38,101 nt of DNA from Pseudoalteromonas atlantica (GCA_007988745.1 BJUT01000043.1:1-38101); one strand, 5' to 3'; shown: positions 1 through 7,909, numbered from the stretch's first letter. A program made the numbers and translations. The notes: a model not told the origin generated them from the sequence alone.

Positions 1-161
1 CCTTCACCGCACTTACCTTCTGCCGCATCAAGCTGGTATCCGCTTACTAGCTGTTGAAATTCAAATGGGTTTGCTTGTGCATCTGCAGAGGCAAAACTTG
101 CAGAGCCAACAACTACTGCACCTAAGGTTAACGCGATTGAGTTTTTCTTTACTGTATTCAT
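1..161 (-). CDS. hvfA: HvfA/bufferin-like secreted RiPP precursor, 3' end outside the window
   Basis: The reading frame starts at the ATG at 161 and runs off the left edge after 53 codons. The start has an AGAGAG ribosome binding site about 8 bases upstream. Residues 1 to about 30 form a signal peptide (MNTVKKNS, then a hydrophobic stretch ending in ASADAQA). A short segment NPFEFQQLVSGYQL follows, then AAEGKCGEG at the truncated end. A signal peptide plus an EGKCG motif is the hallmark of HvfA-type precursors, small exported peptides. In the known systems an HvfB (DUF692) / HvfC (DUF2063) pair modifies the cysteines of the EGKCG repeats to copper-binding groups. The partner genes would lie to the left and are not visible. 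The family call is an inference from the N-terminus and one repeat; a plain low-complexity secreted protein cannot be ruled out. Confidence 0.72.
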   Translation of the reverse strand, partial: MNTVKKNSIALTLGAVVVGSASFASADAQANPFEFQQLVSGYQLDAAEGKCGE

Positions 162-188
162 TGTATGACTCTCTTATATAAGTGTGTA

Positions 189-217
189 TTAAGATAACGC
201 AAACTAATTATTGTCAA
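189..217 (-). promoter_or_regulatory. Probable sigma-70 promoter of the HvfA-like gene
   Basis: On the minus strand a perfect -35 hexamer TTGACA (212-217) is followed, after 17 bases, by TCTTAA (189-194), a weak -10. TATCTT two bases earlier is an alternative. The spacing and the position about 30 bases before the start codon fit a promoter. I saw no clear metal-regulator operator. Confidence 0.45.
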
Positions 218-388
218 TTATGCGTTGCTTGTATAATTAAATAGACCCGCTATCAAATAAAAACTTTCATTTATTTTCATTTTTTTTACTTTTAAATTTA
301 TACAAACAAATATGGGCAGTAATTTAAGTTTTATCAAACCATACTTTGCAGGTACACTACGCACCCGTTTTTTCAATAAAAATACTCT

Positions 389-1369
389 ATGAAACTTGTT
401 TTAGCGCCTATGGAAGGTGTTGTTGATTTTAAAATGCGCCAACTTCTTACCAATATTGGTGGCTTTGACCTATGCGTAACAGAATTTGTTAGAGTAATTG
501 ATAAATGTTTACCGGCTAAAGTGTTTCATCGCTATTGCCCTGAGCTCAATAATAACGGTTTAACCAAAGCCGGTACTCCTGTGCGCGTACAGTTATTAGG
601 GCAAGTGGCCGACGTATTAGCAGAAAATGCGGTTAGAGCTATCGAATTAGGCTCCCACGGTATAGATCTTAATTTTGGCTGCCCTGCAAAAACGGTAAAT
701 AAAAGCCGCGGGGGCGCTGTACTGCTAAAAGACCCTGATCATATGTATAACATAATCAAAGCGGTAAGGGATGCGGTCGATAGTAAACATCAAGTAAGCG
801 CTAAAATACGCTTGGGCTTTGATGATGATAGCAATAGCCAAGAAATTGTAGATGCAGTTGTAAGCGCAGGTGCAGATAGTATTGCAATACATGCCCGTAC
901 TAAGCGTGATGGTTATAACCCACCTGCATACTGGGAAAAAATCCCCCCGCTAATAAAAGGTAAAAACATAGCCGTGGTTGCCAACGGTGAAATTTGGCAA
1001 GTGGAAGATGCCCTACTTTGCCAATCCCGAAGCCAGTGTAGCGATTTAATGCTAGGGCGCGGTGCGCTTTCTCACCCTGATTTAGCGAAAAAAATTAAAG
1101 CTCATGTTAATAATGAACAATATAATGGCCTAGAGTGGGAACATATAATTTATCATTTGATTCACTCTGCTATTCATCAAGACCCCACACAAGATGAAAA
1201 ATATTTTGCCTCTCGTACTAAACAATGGCTGGGTTATCTAAAACGCCAATACCCACAAGCTAATGCACTTTTTGATGAAATAAGACGTCTTAAAGTAAAA
1301 GGTGATGTAGCACAGGTTTTAAAAAAATACGCTAAGTCTCCGCAACTTGATTCAAATCATAGCGTATAA
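389..1369 (+). CDS. dusC: tRNA-dihydrouridine(16) synthase DusC
   Basis: This flavoenzyme reduces uridine 16 in the D-loop of tRNAs to dihydrouridine, using FMN and NADPH in the cytoplasm. The 326-residue protein follows E. coli DusC from end to end, so subfamily C is preferred over DusA or DusB. It opens with LAPMEGVVD, the FMN-binding start of the TIM barrel. CVTEFVRVID at about 29-38 is typical of DusC. The catalytic cysteine is C98 in NFGCPAKTVN, followed by the RGGAVLLKDP loop. HARTKRDGY near 168 and ANGEIW near 199 are the phosphate-binding segments, and the C-terminal helical tRNA-binding domain is present. E. coli DusC is about 315 residues, so the length is normal. The gene appears to be transcribed from its own promoter, divergent from the HvfA-like gene. 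Only 57 bases separate it from the next gene, so the two may be cotranscribed. Confidence 0.95.
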   Translation: MKLVLAPMEGVVDFKMRQLLTNIGGFDLCVTEFVRVIDKCLPAKVFHRYCPELNNNGLTKAGTPVRVQLLGQVADVLAENAVRAIELGSHGIDLNFGCPAKTVNKSRGGAVLLKDPDHMYNIIKAVRDAVDSKHQVSAKIRLGFDDDSNSQEIVDAVVSAGADSIAIHARTKRDGYNPPAYWEKIPPLIKGKNIAVVANGEIWQVEDALLCQSRSQCSDLMLGRGALSHPDLAKKIKAHVNNEQYNGLEWEHIIYHLIHSAIHQDPTQDEKYFASRTKQWLGYLKRQYPQANALFDEIRRLKVKGDVAQVLKKYAKSPQLDSNHSV

Positions 1370-1391
1370 GCAGCGCAGCTCAGATAATACC

Positions 1392-1423
1392 GGTATAACG
1401 AAACGCTAAATGAAGGTTATACC
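1392..1423. repeat. Perfect 8-bp inverted repeat covering a ribosome binding site
   Basis: GGTATAAC (1392-1399) and GTTATACC (1416-1423) are exact reverse complements with a 16-base loop. The right arm begins inside the AAGG ribosome binding site (1413-1416) of the following DksA-like gene. In a dusC readthrough transcript the stem would therefore touch the ribosome binding site. It could equally be a remnant of an intergenic repeat. Confidence 0.5.
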
Positions 1424-1426
1424 AAT

Positions 1427-1759
1427 ATGCTTTATCAGCAACAGCTGCACAGTGAAATAGCACACGTTAAATCAGTAATATTAGCGATGCTGAGCCAATC
1501 TGCACACCCTGCCCATCTTAAGCTACGTGACGTTATATTAACTAGCCAGCATAACGAATGGCTTGACACTGCCACCTACCACTTAGGTCCTGAATATCAA
1601 ACTTTAGTTAATAGGCTGACAGAATTAGAAGCGGCAATAAGCCAAATTGATATTGGTCAATACGGCTATTGCTGCGATTGTGAAGAAGCAATTTCTGAGC
1701 AGTTACTTAAACAAGACCCTGCAACACAACGTTGTGAAATGTGCGCTAAGCGCACATAA
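1427..1759 (+). CDS. DksA/TraR-family C4 zinc-finger protein
   Basis: This is a 110-residue protein with a helical N-terminal part (residues 1-75) and a C-terminal four-cysteine zinc finger. The finger is C82/C83 and C85, 17 residues, then C103 and C106 (CxxC...CxxC), the arrangement of the DksA/TraR family. Such proteins bind in the secondary channel of RNA polymerase and alter initiation, often together with ppGpp. This one is shorter than DksA (about 150 residues). It lacks an obvious DxxDxA coiled-coil tip, so whether it acts on polymerase as DksA does is open. AAGG lies 10 bases before the ATG. The end of the gene contains a GTGCGC-TAA-GCGCAC hairpin (1741-1755), and the convergent lipoprotein gene ends 4 bases further on. 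Confidence 0.85.
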   Translation: MLYQQQLHSEIAHVKSVILAMLSQSAHPAHLKLRDVILTSQHNEWLDTATYHLGPEYQTLVNRLTELEAAISQIDIGQYGYCCDCEEAISEQLLKQDPATQRCEMCAKRT

Positions 1760-1763
1760 GCGC

Positions 1764-2807
1764 TTAAAGTGTTAATAGTTGCTCGGCAAAACTAAAAGCG
1801 TGGCCAGGGTAAAGCACACTATCTTCAACTAAATACTGCGCATCGCGCTGTGAAATAGCTAATCGTTTTACTAAGTTCACTTTTGCCTGAGATAAAGTCC
1901 ATGCATGGTAATGTATGCCCACATCGGTTTCCATTAGCGCAAGCATTAGCCTTTTATCTTCTGGGCTTAGCTGGCTATTTTTAGCCATAGCGGGCAACAG
2001 CATGTAATCAGTTTGCCAATCAATCCCTTTTACTTTTGGCGCCTTGCTTAAGTATTGGCTAATAAACGAAGTACTATGATGCTCGTTATAGCTCAAATTA
2101 GGCGCAGTATGCGAGTCAATTTGAAGATGCTGATTAATAGTATCAACCCATTGCAAAGGCGACTTAACTGCCCCACTGAAGTAATTTAGTTTACTTTGAT
2201 ACCATTCACTGCCATTAGCAAGTCCACGTAAGCCAATGCTTCCCCTTGGTTTGTATTGGGCCAAGTAATCATTAAACTCTGCAATCTGGGCTTTTAAATC
2301 GTTTACGCTAGATTGTTTTAATAATGACGTTTGTAAGTAACCCTGCAGGAGGTTTAATTCAACCTTGTTTAATCTCAAATTGCTTTGCAGCGCACTATCT
2401 AATTGATCTTGAGTGTACTTAAGCCACTCAATTACCTCGTTAGCCATAGTACTTTGCATTTGCGCTGATAAAAAGTTATCTAACACATTGACCTGTGCAG
2501 GCCAGCTGAAAAAGCGCTCAGGAAAACGCTCAGCAATAATTAAGTAATTTAGCTGCTGTGTTTGCGCGTTTGAAAGAGTCATTGTTTGTAGGCGCTGATA
2601 CATCTGATGACGAAGCGATAAATACGCTGAGGAAAAAGGCAGTACTTGTTCAGTGGATACACTTGCAGTGCCCACAGGCTTTAGCGCCGTATTTAAACTT
2701 TTAATACTCTGCTGCGCAGCATCATAAGATTCAAAAGGCGGTGGTTGTTTTGAACAAGCAACCAAAAACAGACTAAATAGGACAGACAAAAGATGCGTTT
2801 TATTCAT
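1764..2807 (-). CDS. Lipoprotein with degenerate DUF885 fold, catalytic zinc region missing
   Basis: I start this gene at the ATG at 2807, which gives a good lipoprotein signal peptide (MNKTHLLSVLF, then lipobox LVAC with C18 in this frame). The upstream ATG at 2834 would put nine residues before it and sits in the preceding terminator. The mature protein is about 330 residues. Two segments recall DUF885 proteins: GLRGLANGSEWYQSKLN in the middle, matching the family's G-L-x-NG-x-x-Y-Y element, and the C-terminal part with DVGIHYHAW and VLYPGHAFSF, matching the D-x-GIH and YPGQALSY elements. Full DUF885 proteins are near 600 residues and carry a HExxPGHH-type metal site between these segments. 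No HExxH is visible here, so the zinc-binding region seems deleted. A peptidase activity is therefore unlikely and the role is unknown. The reading frame is intact, so it is not an obvious pseudogene. Confidence 0.75.
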   Translation of the reverse strand: MNKTHLLSVLFSLFLVACSKQPPPFESYDAAQQSIKSLNTALKPVGTASVSTEQVLPFSSAYLSLRHQMYQRLQTMTLSNAQTQQLNYLIIAERFPERFFSWPAQVNVLDNFLSAQMQSTMANEVIEWLKYTQDQLDSALQSNLRLNKVELNLLQGYLQTSLLKQSSVNDLKAQIAEFNDYLAQYKPRGSIGLRGLANGSEWYQSKLNYFSGAVKSPLQWVDTINQHLQIDSHTAPNLSYNEHHSTSFISQYLSKAPKVKGIDWQTDYMLLPAMAKNSQLSPEDKRLMLALMETDVGIHYHAWTLSQAKVNLVKRLAISQRDAQYLVEDSVLYPGHAFSFAEQLLTL

Positions 2808-2820
2808 TATAAATTCCAAT

Positions 2821-2845
2821 AAAAAAAGCCCCAAAGGGGCTTTTT
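2821..2845 (-). terminator. Intrinsic terminator of the TonB operon
   Basis: The stem GCCCC-AAA-GGGGC (2828-2840) is flanked by A7 on the left and T5 on the right. Read on the minus strand it ends in a run of seven T. It lies 26 bases after the stop codon of the TPR gene, at 2871, and just before the lipoprotein start at 2807. Confidence 0.9.
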
Positions 2846-2870
2846 ATATAATTGCTAAAACAAATTAAAG

Positions 2871-4130
2871 TTAAATTTTAACACCGTTGCGAGCGGCTTT
2901 ATCTTTAATAAATGTAGACCAACCTTTAGCAAACTTACGTGTGCGTGGGTCGTCCATTGCTTTAGTAATAGCAGCATAAGCTTGCTTGTATTTAGCTTGG
3001 TAGTAGTACGCTTCAGCTAAGTCTGAATAAATGGTGCCTTTTTTGTCAGAGCCAAGCTCTAACGCTTTGTTCAAACGAACAACAGCAGCACTAAAGTTCT
3101 CAGATTGTAAAAGTAACGATCCTGCTTTGCGGTAAAGCTCTGCATCGTCGTCAAATTTAGCAGCTTCTTCGTAGTACTTAGCAGCTTTTTCGATGTCTTT
3201 AGAACGGTGGTAGTTACTAGCAATTGCGTTAACATTTTGCTTAGTACGCTTAACTTTGTCTTCTTTAATCGCATTTTCAAGGGTTTTAGCCGCTTTAAAT
3301 GGAATTTCGTTTAAAGAATAAAAGTTAGAAAGTACTTTGTAATCTACTTCCGCTTCAAAATAGCCATTTTTGAATGCTACTTCCATGGTCGCTAGACCTT
3401 TAGAGTAGTCTTCGGTTTGTAGGTAGTATTTACCTAAACTAACCCAGGCTTTTTTGTCATCTGGCCAAACTCGTACAATCTCTTCACCAATTTTCACCAT
3501 GTTGGCGTAATCTTTAAGTTCAAAGTAAGAACCTAATTTTAATTGGTAAGGGGCCTTGTTAGGCTCCTTTTGTAAAGAGATTGCCTTGTCGGCAGGTTTA
3601 AAAACATCACGAAACTGACCTAACTGATAGTTAGCTTGCGCAATACGAGTATAAACTTTAGGGTCTTCTTCGCCGGTGAAGTCCATCCAAGCTGTATAAG
3701 CTTTTTTGGCTTCTTGGAACTTTTCAGTACCTGCGTATAAATCACCTAATAGCTTTAAAGTTTGCTCGTGATCTGAGAAGTTTAAAATATCAGGGGCAAC
3801 AGCTTGTCTAGAGTATTTAATCGCTTCATCGTACTTCTCTTTTTGCGCGTACATGCTACCTAAGTAACGATTTACAGTCGCTTTATCGAAGTCGTTAGAT
3901 GCGTCAATCTCTTTTAACAAAGCAATTGCTTCATCAATTTTGTCTTCATTGTACAAGTCAAACGCTTTAATTACCTTTTTACCAGTACGCTCGCCCATGA
4001 TTTTAGTCTTGGCTTTTTTACGCTCTTCAATTTTAGCGTAATCCGGCGCTGCTAATACAGGTGCAGTTATAGCTGCACCTGACACAGACATAAGAATTGC
4101 AAGAGCAGTTACTTTAGATAAATTTCTCAT
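2871..4130 (-). CDS. Periplasmic TPR protein of the TonB2-type operon
   Basis: This 419-residue protein has a signal peptide (residues 1 to about 28, ending VLAAPDYA) and then a chain of tetratricopeptide-like helix pairs from about 50 to 400. Examples are AIALLKEIDAS, RYLGSMYAQKEKYDEAIKY and LAEAYYYQAKYKQAYAAI. It should be a soluble periplasmic scaffold. The start is supported by GGAGG about 6 bases before the ATG. It is the last gene of the operon, 11 bases after tonB, and is followed by a strong terminator. In Vibrio and Alteromonadales a TPR protein of this kind commonly closes the TtpC-ExbB-ExbD-TonB cluster. Its exact job is not established; binding TonB or outer-membrane receptors is a reasonable inference. 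Confidence 0.88.
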   Translation of the reverse strand: MRNLSKVTALAILMSVSGAAITAPVLAAPDYAKIEERKKAKTKIMGERTGKKVIKAFDLYNEDKIDEAIALLKEIDASNDFDKATVNRYLGSMYAQKEKYDEAIKYSRQAVAPDILNFSDHEQTLKLLGDLYAGTEKFQEAKKAYTAWMDFTGEEDPKVYTRIAQANYQLGQFRDVFKPADKAISLQKEPNKAPYQLKLGSYFELKDYANMVKIGEEIVRVWPDDKKAWVSLGKYYLQTEDYSKGLATMEVAFKNGYFEAEVDYKVLSNFYSLNEIPFKAAKTLENAIKEDKVKRTKQNVNAIASNYHRSKDIEKAAKYYEEAAKFDDDAELYRKAGSLLLQSENFSAAVVRLNKALELGSDKKGTIYSDLAEAYYYQAKYKQAYAAITKAMDDPRTRKFAKGWSTFIKDKAARNGVKI

Positions 4131-4141
4131 TACTCGCCTCC

Positions 4142-4756
4142 TTAGCCTTGGTTAAGTTTAAAGTCTAGTTGAACTTGTAAACCAACTTGTTTTTGTGGTT
4201 TACCGTCAATAATTTTAGGACGGTATTTCCACTTGCGTAAGGCACGTTTAGCTTCACGGTCAAAGATACGTTTTGGTTCTGCGTCAATAACTTGAACGTC
4301 AGTCACGCCACCTAACTCATCAATTGTGAACGAAAGTTGTACCCAACCTTCTTTACCATCACGCGCTGCTTGCGTTGGATATTTTGGTTCAATACGAACG
4401 ATAGGTGTCGCATCACCATCTCGTCCAAATGCACCTGGACCACTTAGTCCACCAGCCGAACTTCCTACATCAATGCTACCCATGTTAAATGACATAGCAC
4501 CAGGATTAGGATTGTTATTCTCCGGCTGTGGCGGCTGCGGTTTAGGCGGCTGCTTTGGCGGTGGCGGAGGCGGAGGCGGAACACGCTTCCTCTCCTGCAC
4601 CTTAGATTCAGGCGGATTCGTCATTATTTCGACTATGATCTGCTCTTTTTGTTCAGTATTACGGTCAGCCCCACCAGAGATGAGGTAAGCCATGAAGTAG
4701 AACAAGCCGAAAGTAACTGCCCCACCTGCAATCAGTGAAAACAGAAAACGAATCAT
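4142..4756 (-). CDS. tonB2: TonB-family energy transducer (TonB2 type)
   Basis: TonB spans the periplasm and passes energy from the ExbB/ExbD motor to outer-membrane TonB-dependent receptors. The 204-residue protein has one N-terminal membrane anchor (about residues 2-27). A rigid proline-rich spacer follows, with eight prolines in a row near 62-69 and then KQPPKPQPPQP. A glycine/serine linker leads to the C-terminal TonB domain (about 115-204). That domain has the PxYPxxA-type segment (EPKYPTQAARDG) and the KWKYRPKIIDGKP signature. It is shorter than E. coli TonB, as in TonB2 systems. The start ATG overlaps the exbD stop in a TAATG, which suggests translational coupling. The receptor set it serves is not in the window. 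Confidence 0.95.
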   Translation of the reverse strand: MIRFLFSLIAGGAVTFGLFYFMAYLISGGADRNTEQKEQIIVEIMTNPPESKVQERKRVPPPPPPPPKQPPKPQPPQPENNNPNPGAMSFNMGSIDVGSSAGGLSGPGAFGRDGDATPIVRIEPKYPTQAARDGKEGWVQLSFTIDELGGVTDVQVIDAEPKRIFDREAKRALRKWKYRPKIIDGKPQKQVGLQVQLDFKLNQG

Positions 4757-5160
4757 TACTGATCTCCAGCTATTGAAATTCTCAGGTTGTCACCTGTCGC
4801 TTTGATCTGGTCCATAACTTTAACCACTACGCCGTGCTTTGCTTCTTTATCAGCTTGCAAAATCACAACATCAGTAGGTTGTTCTGCTAATAAACTTTCG
4901 ATTTTTGCTGAAACACGTTCAACATCAACTTGCTGTTTATCAATCCAGATAGCACCATCACTGCGAATAGCAACAAAAATGTTAGCATTTTTTTGCTTCG
5001 TAGCTTGGGCCGCTTTAGGTTTATTGACCTCGATACCAGCCTCTTTAACGAACGATGTAGTTACGATAAAGAAAATAAGCATGATAAATACGATGTCAAG
5101 CATTGGCGTCATATCTACCGCTGCTTCTTCTTCTTCACGAAAACGTTGTTTACGTGCCAT
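4756..5160 (-). CDS. exbD2: ExbD-family proton-channel subunit
   Basis: This 134-residue biopolymer transport protein has a short charged cytoplasmic N-terminus and one membrane helix (about 20-38). Its periplasmic domain runs from 45 to the end. The helix carries the essential protonatable aspartate D22 in MTPMLDIVFIML, the position equivalent to D25 of E. coli ExbD. It pairs with ExbB to form the proton-driven motor that powers TonB. The periplasmic part has the usual VVILQADKEAKHG segment. The stop overlaps the tonB start (TAATG), and 14 bases carrying an AGAGAG ribosome binding site separate it from exbB. Confidence 0.95.
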   Translation of the reverse strand: MARKQRFREEEEAAVDMTPMLDIVFIMLIFFIVTTSFVKEAGIEVNKPKAAQATKQKNANIFVAIRSDGAIWIDKQQVDVERVSAKIESLLAEQPTDVVILQADKEAKHGVVVKVMDQIKATGDNLRISIAGDQ

Positions 5161-5174
5161 ATTTAATTCTCTCT

Positions 5175-5699
5175 CTAGTGATGAGGCATGCTATCTACAA
5201 GTTTGGCTTTCACCATTCTCGCTCTTGCCTCAAGGCGTGAGCTAAAGAAAACTCCAGATAGTGCCGCAACCATTCCAGCCATTGTTGGGATTGTTGCCAT
5301 TGAAATACCTGATGCCATTAAACGTGCATTACCAGTACCTTGGGTTGCCATGGTTTCGAAAACCGCGATCATACCCGTTACAGTTCCAAGTAAGCCTATT
5401 AAAGGACAAACAGCTACTAATGTTTTAATCAACAACATACGCTGATCTAATTTTTCAGACGCTTCAGAAATCCATGCTTCACGGATTCTGTGTGCGTACC
5501 AAGACGTAGTGTCTTGGCGGGCATCCCACTTCGCTACAATATCCTTCGTTAAACGAGGAAATTCAGCAAGTAGGAACCAATAGCGCTCAATCATTAAAAC
5601 CCACATAAGAAAGAGTGCTATCGCGACCACGTATAATACCTGGCCGCCTGTGCCAACAAAATCCCTGATAGATTCCCATATCTCCATCAGGACTAGCAT
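5175..5699 (-). CDS. exbB2: ExbB-family (MotA/TolQ/ExbB) proton-channel protein
   Basis: This 174-residue inner-membrane protein has three predicted membrane helices. The first (about 17-35) precedes a cytoplasmic loop, and the other two (about 90-112 and 130-155) form the channel with LIGLLGTVTGMIAVF and TIPTMAGMVAAL, both family signatures. It is the short ExbB of a TtpC-type system. The ATG at 5699 overlaps the stop codon of the upstream ttpC gene (TAATG), so coupled translation is likely; M5 is a weaker alternative start. It should form a pentamer around ExbD. Confidence 0.95.
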   Translation of the reverse strand: MLVLMEIWESIRDFVGTGGQVLYVVAIALFLMWVLMIERYWFLLAEFPRLTKDIVAKWDARQDTTSWYAHRIREAWISEASEKLDQRMLLIKTLVAVCPLIGLLGTVTGMIAVFETMATQGTGNARLMASGISMATIPTMAGMVAALSGVFFSSRLEARARMVKAKLVDSMPHH

Positions 5700-7063
5700 T
5701 AGGCTTTCTCCTTCTCCGCGTGAGTAGCAACGATACCTGCGCTTTGCTCATCAAGGATATGTAATACTGACTTACTACGACCTGCAACAATTGAATGAAG
5801 TAGGATAAGTGGTAGTGCAGCAATTAGACCTAGCGCTGTAGTTACAAGAGCTAGAGAGATGTTACCAGCCATGATCTTCGGATCGCCCGTACCGAACAAT
5901 GTGATTGTTTGGAACGTTAAGATCATACCGATTACTGTACCTAGTAGACCAAGTAACGGTGCGATTGCAGCAAGAATCTTGATGATGTTAATACCAGCTT
6001 CAACACGTGGCGTTTCACGTAAGATAGCTTCATCAAGTTTAAGCTCAAGGTTTTCAACGTCTTGGCTCTTGTTGTCATGGTACACTTTAAGAATACGACC
6101 CAGTGGGTTGTTTGTATTCGGTGTAGACAAGTTTTTAAGCTGAGACTTGATCTTAGAAGTAGTAAGCGCTAAGTCAACGAAACGTACTAAGAAGATTAGT
6201 AGACCAACAGCTAATAAAACTGTGATGATGTAACCAACTTCAGCACCTTGCTCGTAGTATTCCATAAGCGTTTTCTTCTGCGTGTTGATACGTAAGATTG
6301 CACCACGAGTCGGGTCAATGTATACGCCAGCGTAGTTGTCAGAAGAAGTACCTTCAAGAGCAGAGATACCATCTAAAATGTAGCTATCAGGTTGTTTACC
6401 TAAAGGCTGAATAGATTTTGTCTCTGGCGAGTAGATTAAGTAACCTTCGTCAGTAACTAAGTTAAAGTTACCAATACGTGTTACTTGCTTAACTGTAGAG
6501 TTGCCGTCAAGACCTGACACTTCAGTTTCAAAAGTAGAAACTTTTGCTGACTCAGTCATTTCTGTTTGAAGTGCAATCCAAAGTTCTTCAAGTTCACGAA
6601 CTGTTGGAAGCTCTTTAGCAGCTGCTAATGAACGAAGTACTTCTGCACGGCCTGGCTTTTCAGCACTTACTAGTGAAGCTTCGATAGAACCGATAGCGTC
6701 TTGCGCTGCACGACGTACAACACCAAACATTTCACCAAGAGTACCTTGTGCGTTTTGAAGCGCTTGCTCTTTTTCAGCTAATGTATTTTCGTTTTGTGCA
6801 TATTGCTTAGCTAAGCTGTCACCGCGTGCTTTTTCAGACGCTAATTGGCTTTTTGCTTTGTTAAGTAATGCTTGCTTGTCAGCACGTTCTGATAAGAACT
6901 CTTGCTCACGTTGCTTATTGATTTTACCTTCAGAGATACGTTCTTGCTTTACTTGCTCAAGAATTTTATCTAAAGCATCAGTATTTGCATGTGCATTAAG
7001 CGCGGTACCTGCAGAAACAGATAGTACTGCTGCAACAGCAAAACCTTTAAATAGTTTCTTCAT
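5699..7063 (-). CDS. ttpC: TtpC: ExbB-like protein with periplasmic coiled-coil extension
   Basis: This second, long ExbB homologue has 454 residues when started at the ATG at 7063 (MKKLFKGF). The longer frame from 7102 would place 13 residues before a perfectly good signal peptide and overlap the previous gene. A signal peptide (1 to about 27) is followed by a charged coiled coil (about 30-110) and a globular periplasmic part. The first inner-membrane helix (GYIITVLLAVGLLIFLV) is near residue 280, and the C-terminal part is a MotA/TolQ/ExbB domain with APLLGLLGTVIGMILTF. TtpC is required for TonB2-dependent transport in Vibrio. The extension probably reaches towards TonB or the outer membrane. 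The gene begins 7 bases after the DUF3450 stop. Confidence 0.93.
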   Translation of the reverse strand: MKKLFKGFAVAAVLSVSAGTALNAHANTDALDKILEQVKQERISEGKINKQREQEFLSERADKQALLNKAKSQLASEKARGDSLAKQYAQNENTLAEKEQALQNAQGTLGEMFGVVRRAAQDAIGSIEASLVSAEKPGRAEVLRSLAAAKELPTVRELEELWIALQTEMTESAKVSTFETEVSGLDGNSTVKQVTRIGNFNLVTDEGYLIYSPETKSIQPLGKQPDSYILDGISALEGTSSDNYAGVYIDPTRGAILRINTQKKTLMEYYEQGAEVGYIITVLLAVGLLIFLVRFVDLALTTSKIKSQLKNLSTPNTNNPLGRILKVYHDNKSQDVENLELKLDEAILRETPRVEAGINIIKILAAIAPLLGLLGTVIGMILTFQTITLFGTGDPKIMAGNISLALVTTALGLIAALPLILLHSIVAGRSKSVLHILDEQSAGIVATHAEKEKA

Positions 7064-7070
7064 TATTCGA

Positions 7071-7841
7071 TTACTCCGCGCCAAAGATTGGTAGTTTAAC
7101 AAGTTCTAGTGTCGCTTGCTTACGCGCCATACGAATCACTTCTTTAACTGGTTTTAGGTATTCTTCACCTAATTCTTTCCACTCTTTAGTGTTGTTGTCC
7201 CACACCCAAGCGTGTTTTAAGTCAAAAGATTGTGCTACGTAAGTGATACGACCTAAACGACCGATATCAACGTTAATGTTTTTACCATCAACTTCTAAAG
7301 TACCTTGAGAAGCAGTTACAGCCGAGCTGTAAGCAGTTTCAACTGTGTATGCTTCAAGAACTTGGCGGAATTTCTCAGACGTCGTTACAGACGCAGAAGC
7401 CATGATTTCACGAAGTCTTTCTACACGAGCAAGACGAGAATCAAGATTGAACGGAACGTCCGCTTTGATGAATTGCTCAAGCGTATCGATCATGCGATAC
7501 ATCAAAGGCACAACGTTTTGTTTAGTGTTGTCGATAGTAGCGATTTGACGGTCAAACGATTCGATTGACGCATTTTGGTCAGCGACCAAACGTGCTACGT
7601 GATCGTTGTACACTTTCATAAGTTCAGTCTCATCAACAATACTACGGTACTCAGCGATTAGCTCTTGAGTTTGACCGTATACGTTGTCAATTTTAGTTTG
7701 AGACTTAACAGCAGCCTTTTGAATTTGCTGACCTGCTTTTTGCACGTCATTCAAAGGATCTGCAATCACATTGCTGCTTGCAAATGCAAAAGCGCCAACC
7801 AACGCAGATGCTACAAGACTCTTTCTGATTTTAACAGACAT
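7071..7841 (-). CDS. DUF3450 periplasmic coiled-coil protein, first gene of the TonB2 operon
   Basis: This protein has 256 residues from the ATG at 7841 (MSVKIRKSL). A TTG nine bases upstream is in frame but has no ribosome binding site, so I do not use it. A signal peptide (to about residue 27, SSNVIADP) leads into a long helical region with coiled-coil character (about 35-160). A small C-terminal domain follows, with GRITYVAQSFDLKHAWVWD, a stretch conserved in DUF3450. DUF3450 genes are found as the leading gene of TtpC-ExbB-ExbD-TonB-TPR clusters. Function is unknown; a periplasmic partner of TtpC is the simplest inference. It is transcribed from the promoter at 7940-7968. Confidence 0.9.
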   Translation of the reverse strand: MSVKIRKSLVASALVGAFAFASSNVIADPLNDVQKAGQQIQKAAVKSQTKIDNVYGQTQELIAEYRSIVDETELMKVYNDHVARLVADQNASIESFDRQIATIDNTKQNVVPLMYRMIDTLEQFIKADVPFNLDSRLARVERLREIMASASVTTSEKFRQVLEAYTVETAYSSAVTASQGTLEVDGKNINVDIGRLGRITYVAQSFDLKHAWVWDNNTKEWKELGEEYLKPVKEVIRMARKQATLELVKLPIFGAE

Positions 7842-7909
7842 AGTTCCCAACCAATTAAGTAATGTTACTTTTATAATTTAATTATCAACCTTATTAAGGA
7901 TGACAACCC

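Noticed and set aside
4326..4688. Open frame of 120 codons on the plus strand opposite tonB
   Set aside because: It is the antisense shadow of the proline-rich TonB segment; the glycine runs are simply the complement of proline codons, and no ribosome binding site or family match is present.
7842..7850. TTG start nine bases before the DUF3450 ATG
   Set aside because: There is no ribosome binding site before it and the signal peptide begins naturally at the ATG at 7841.
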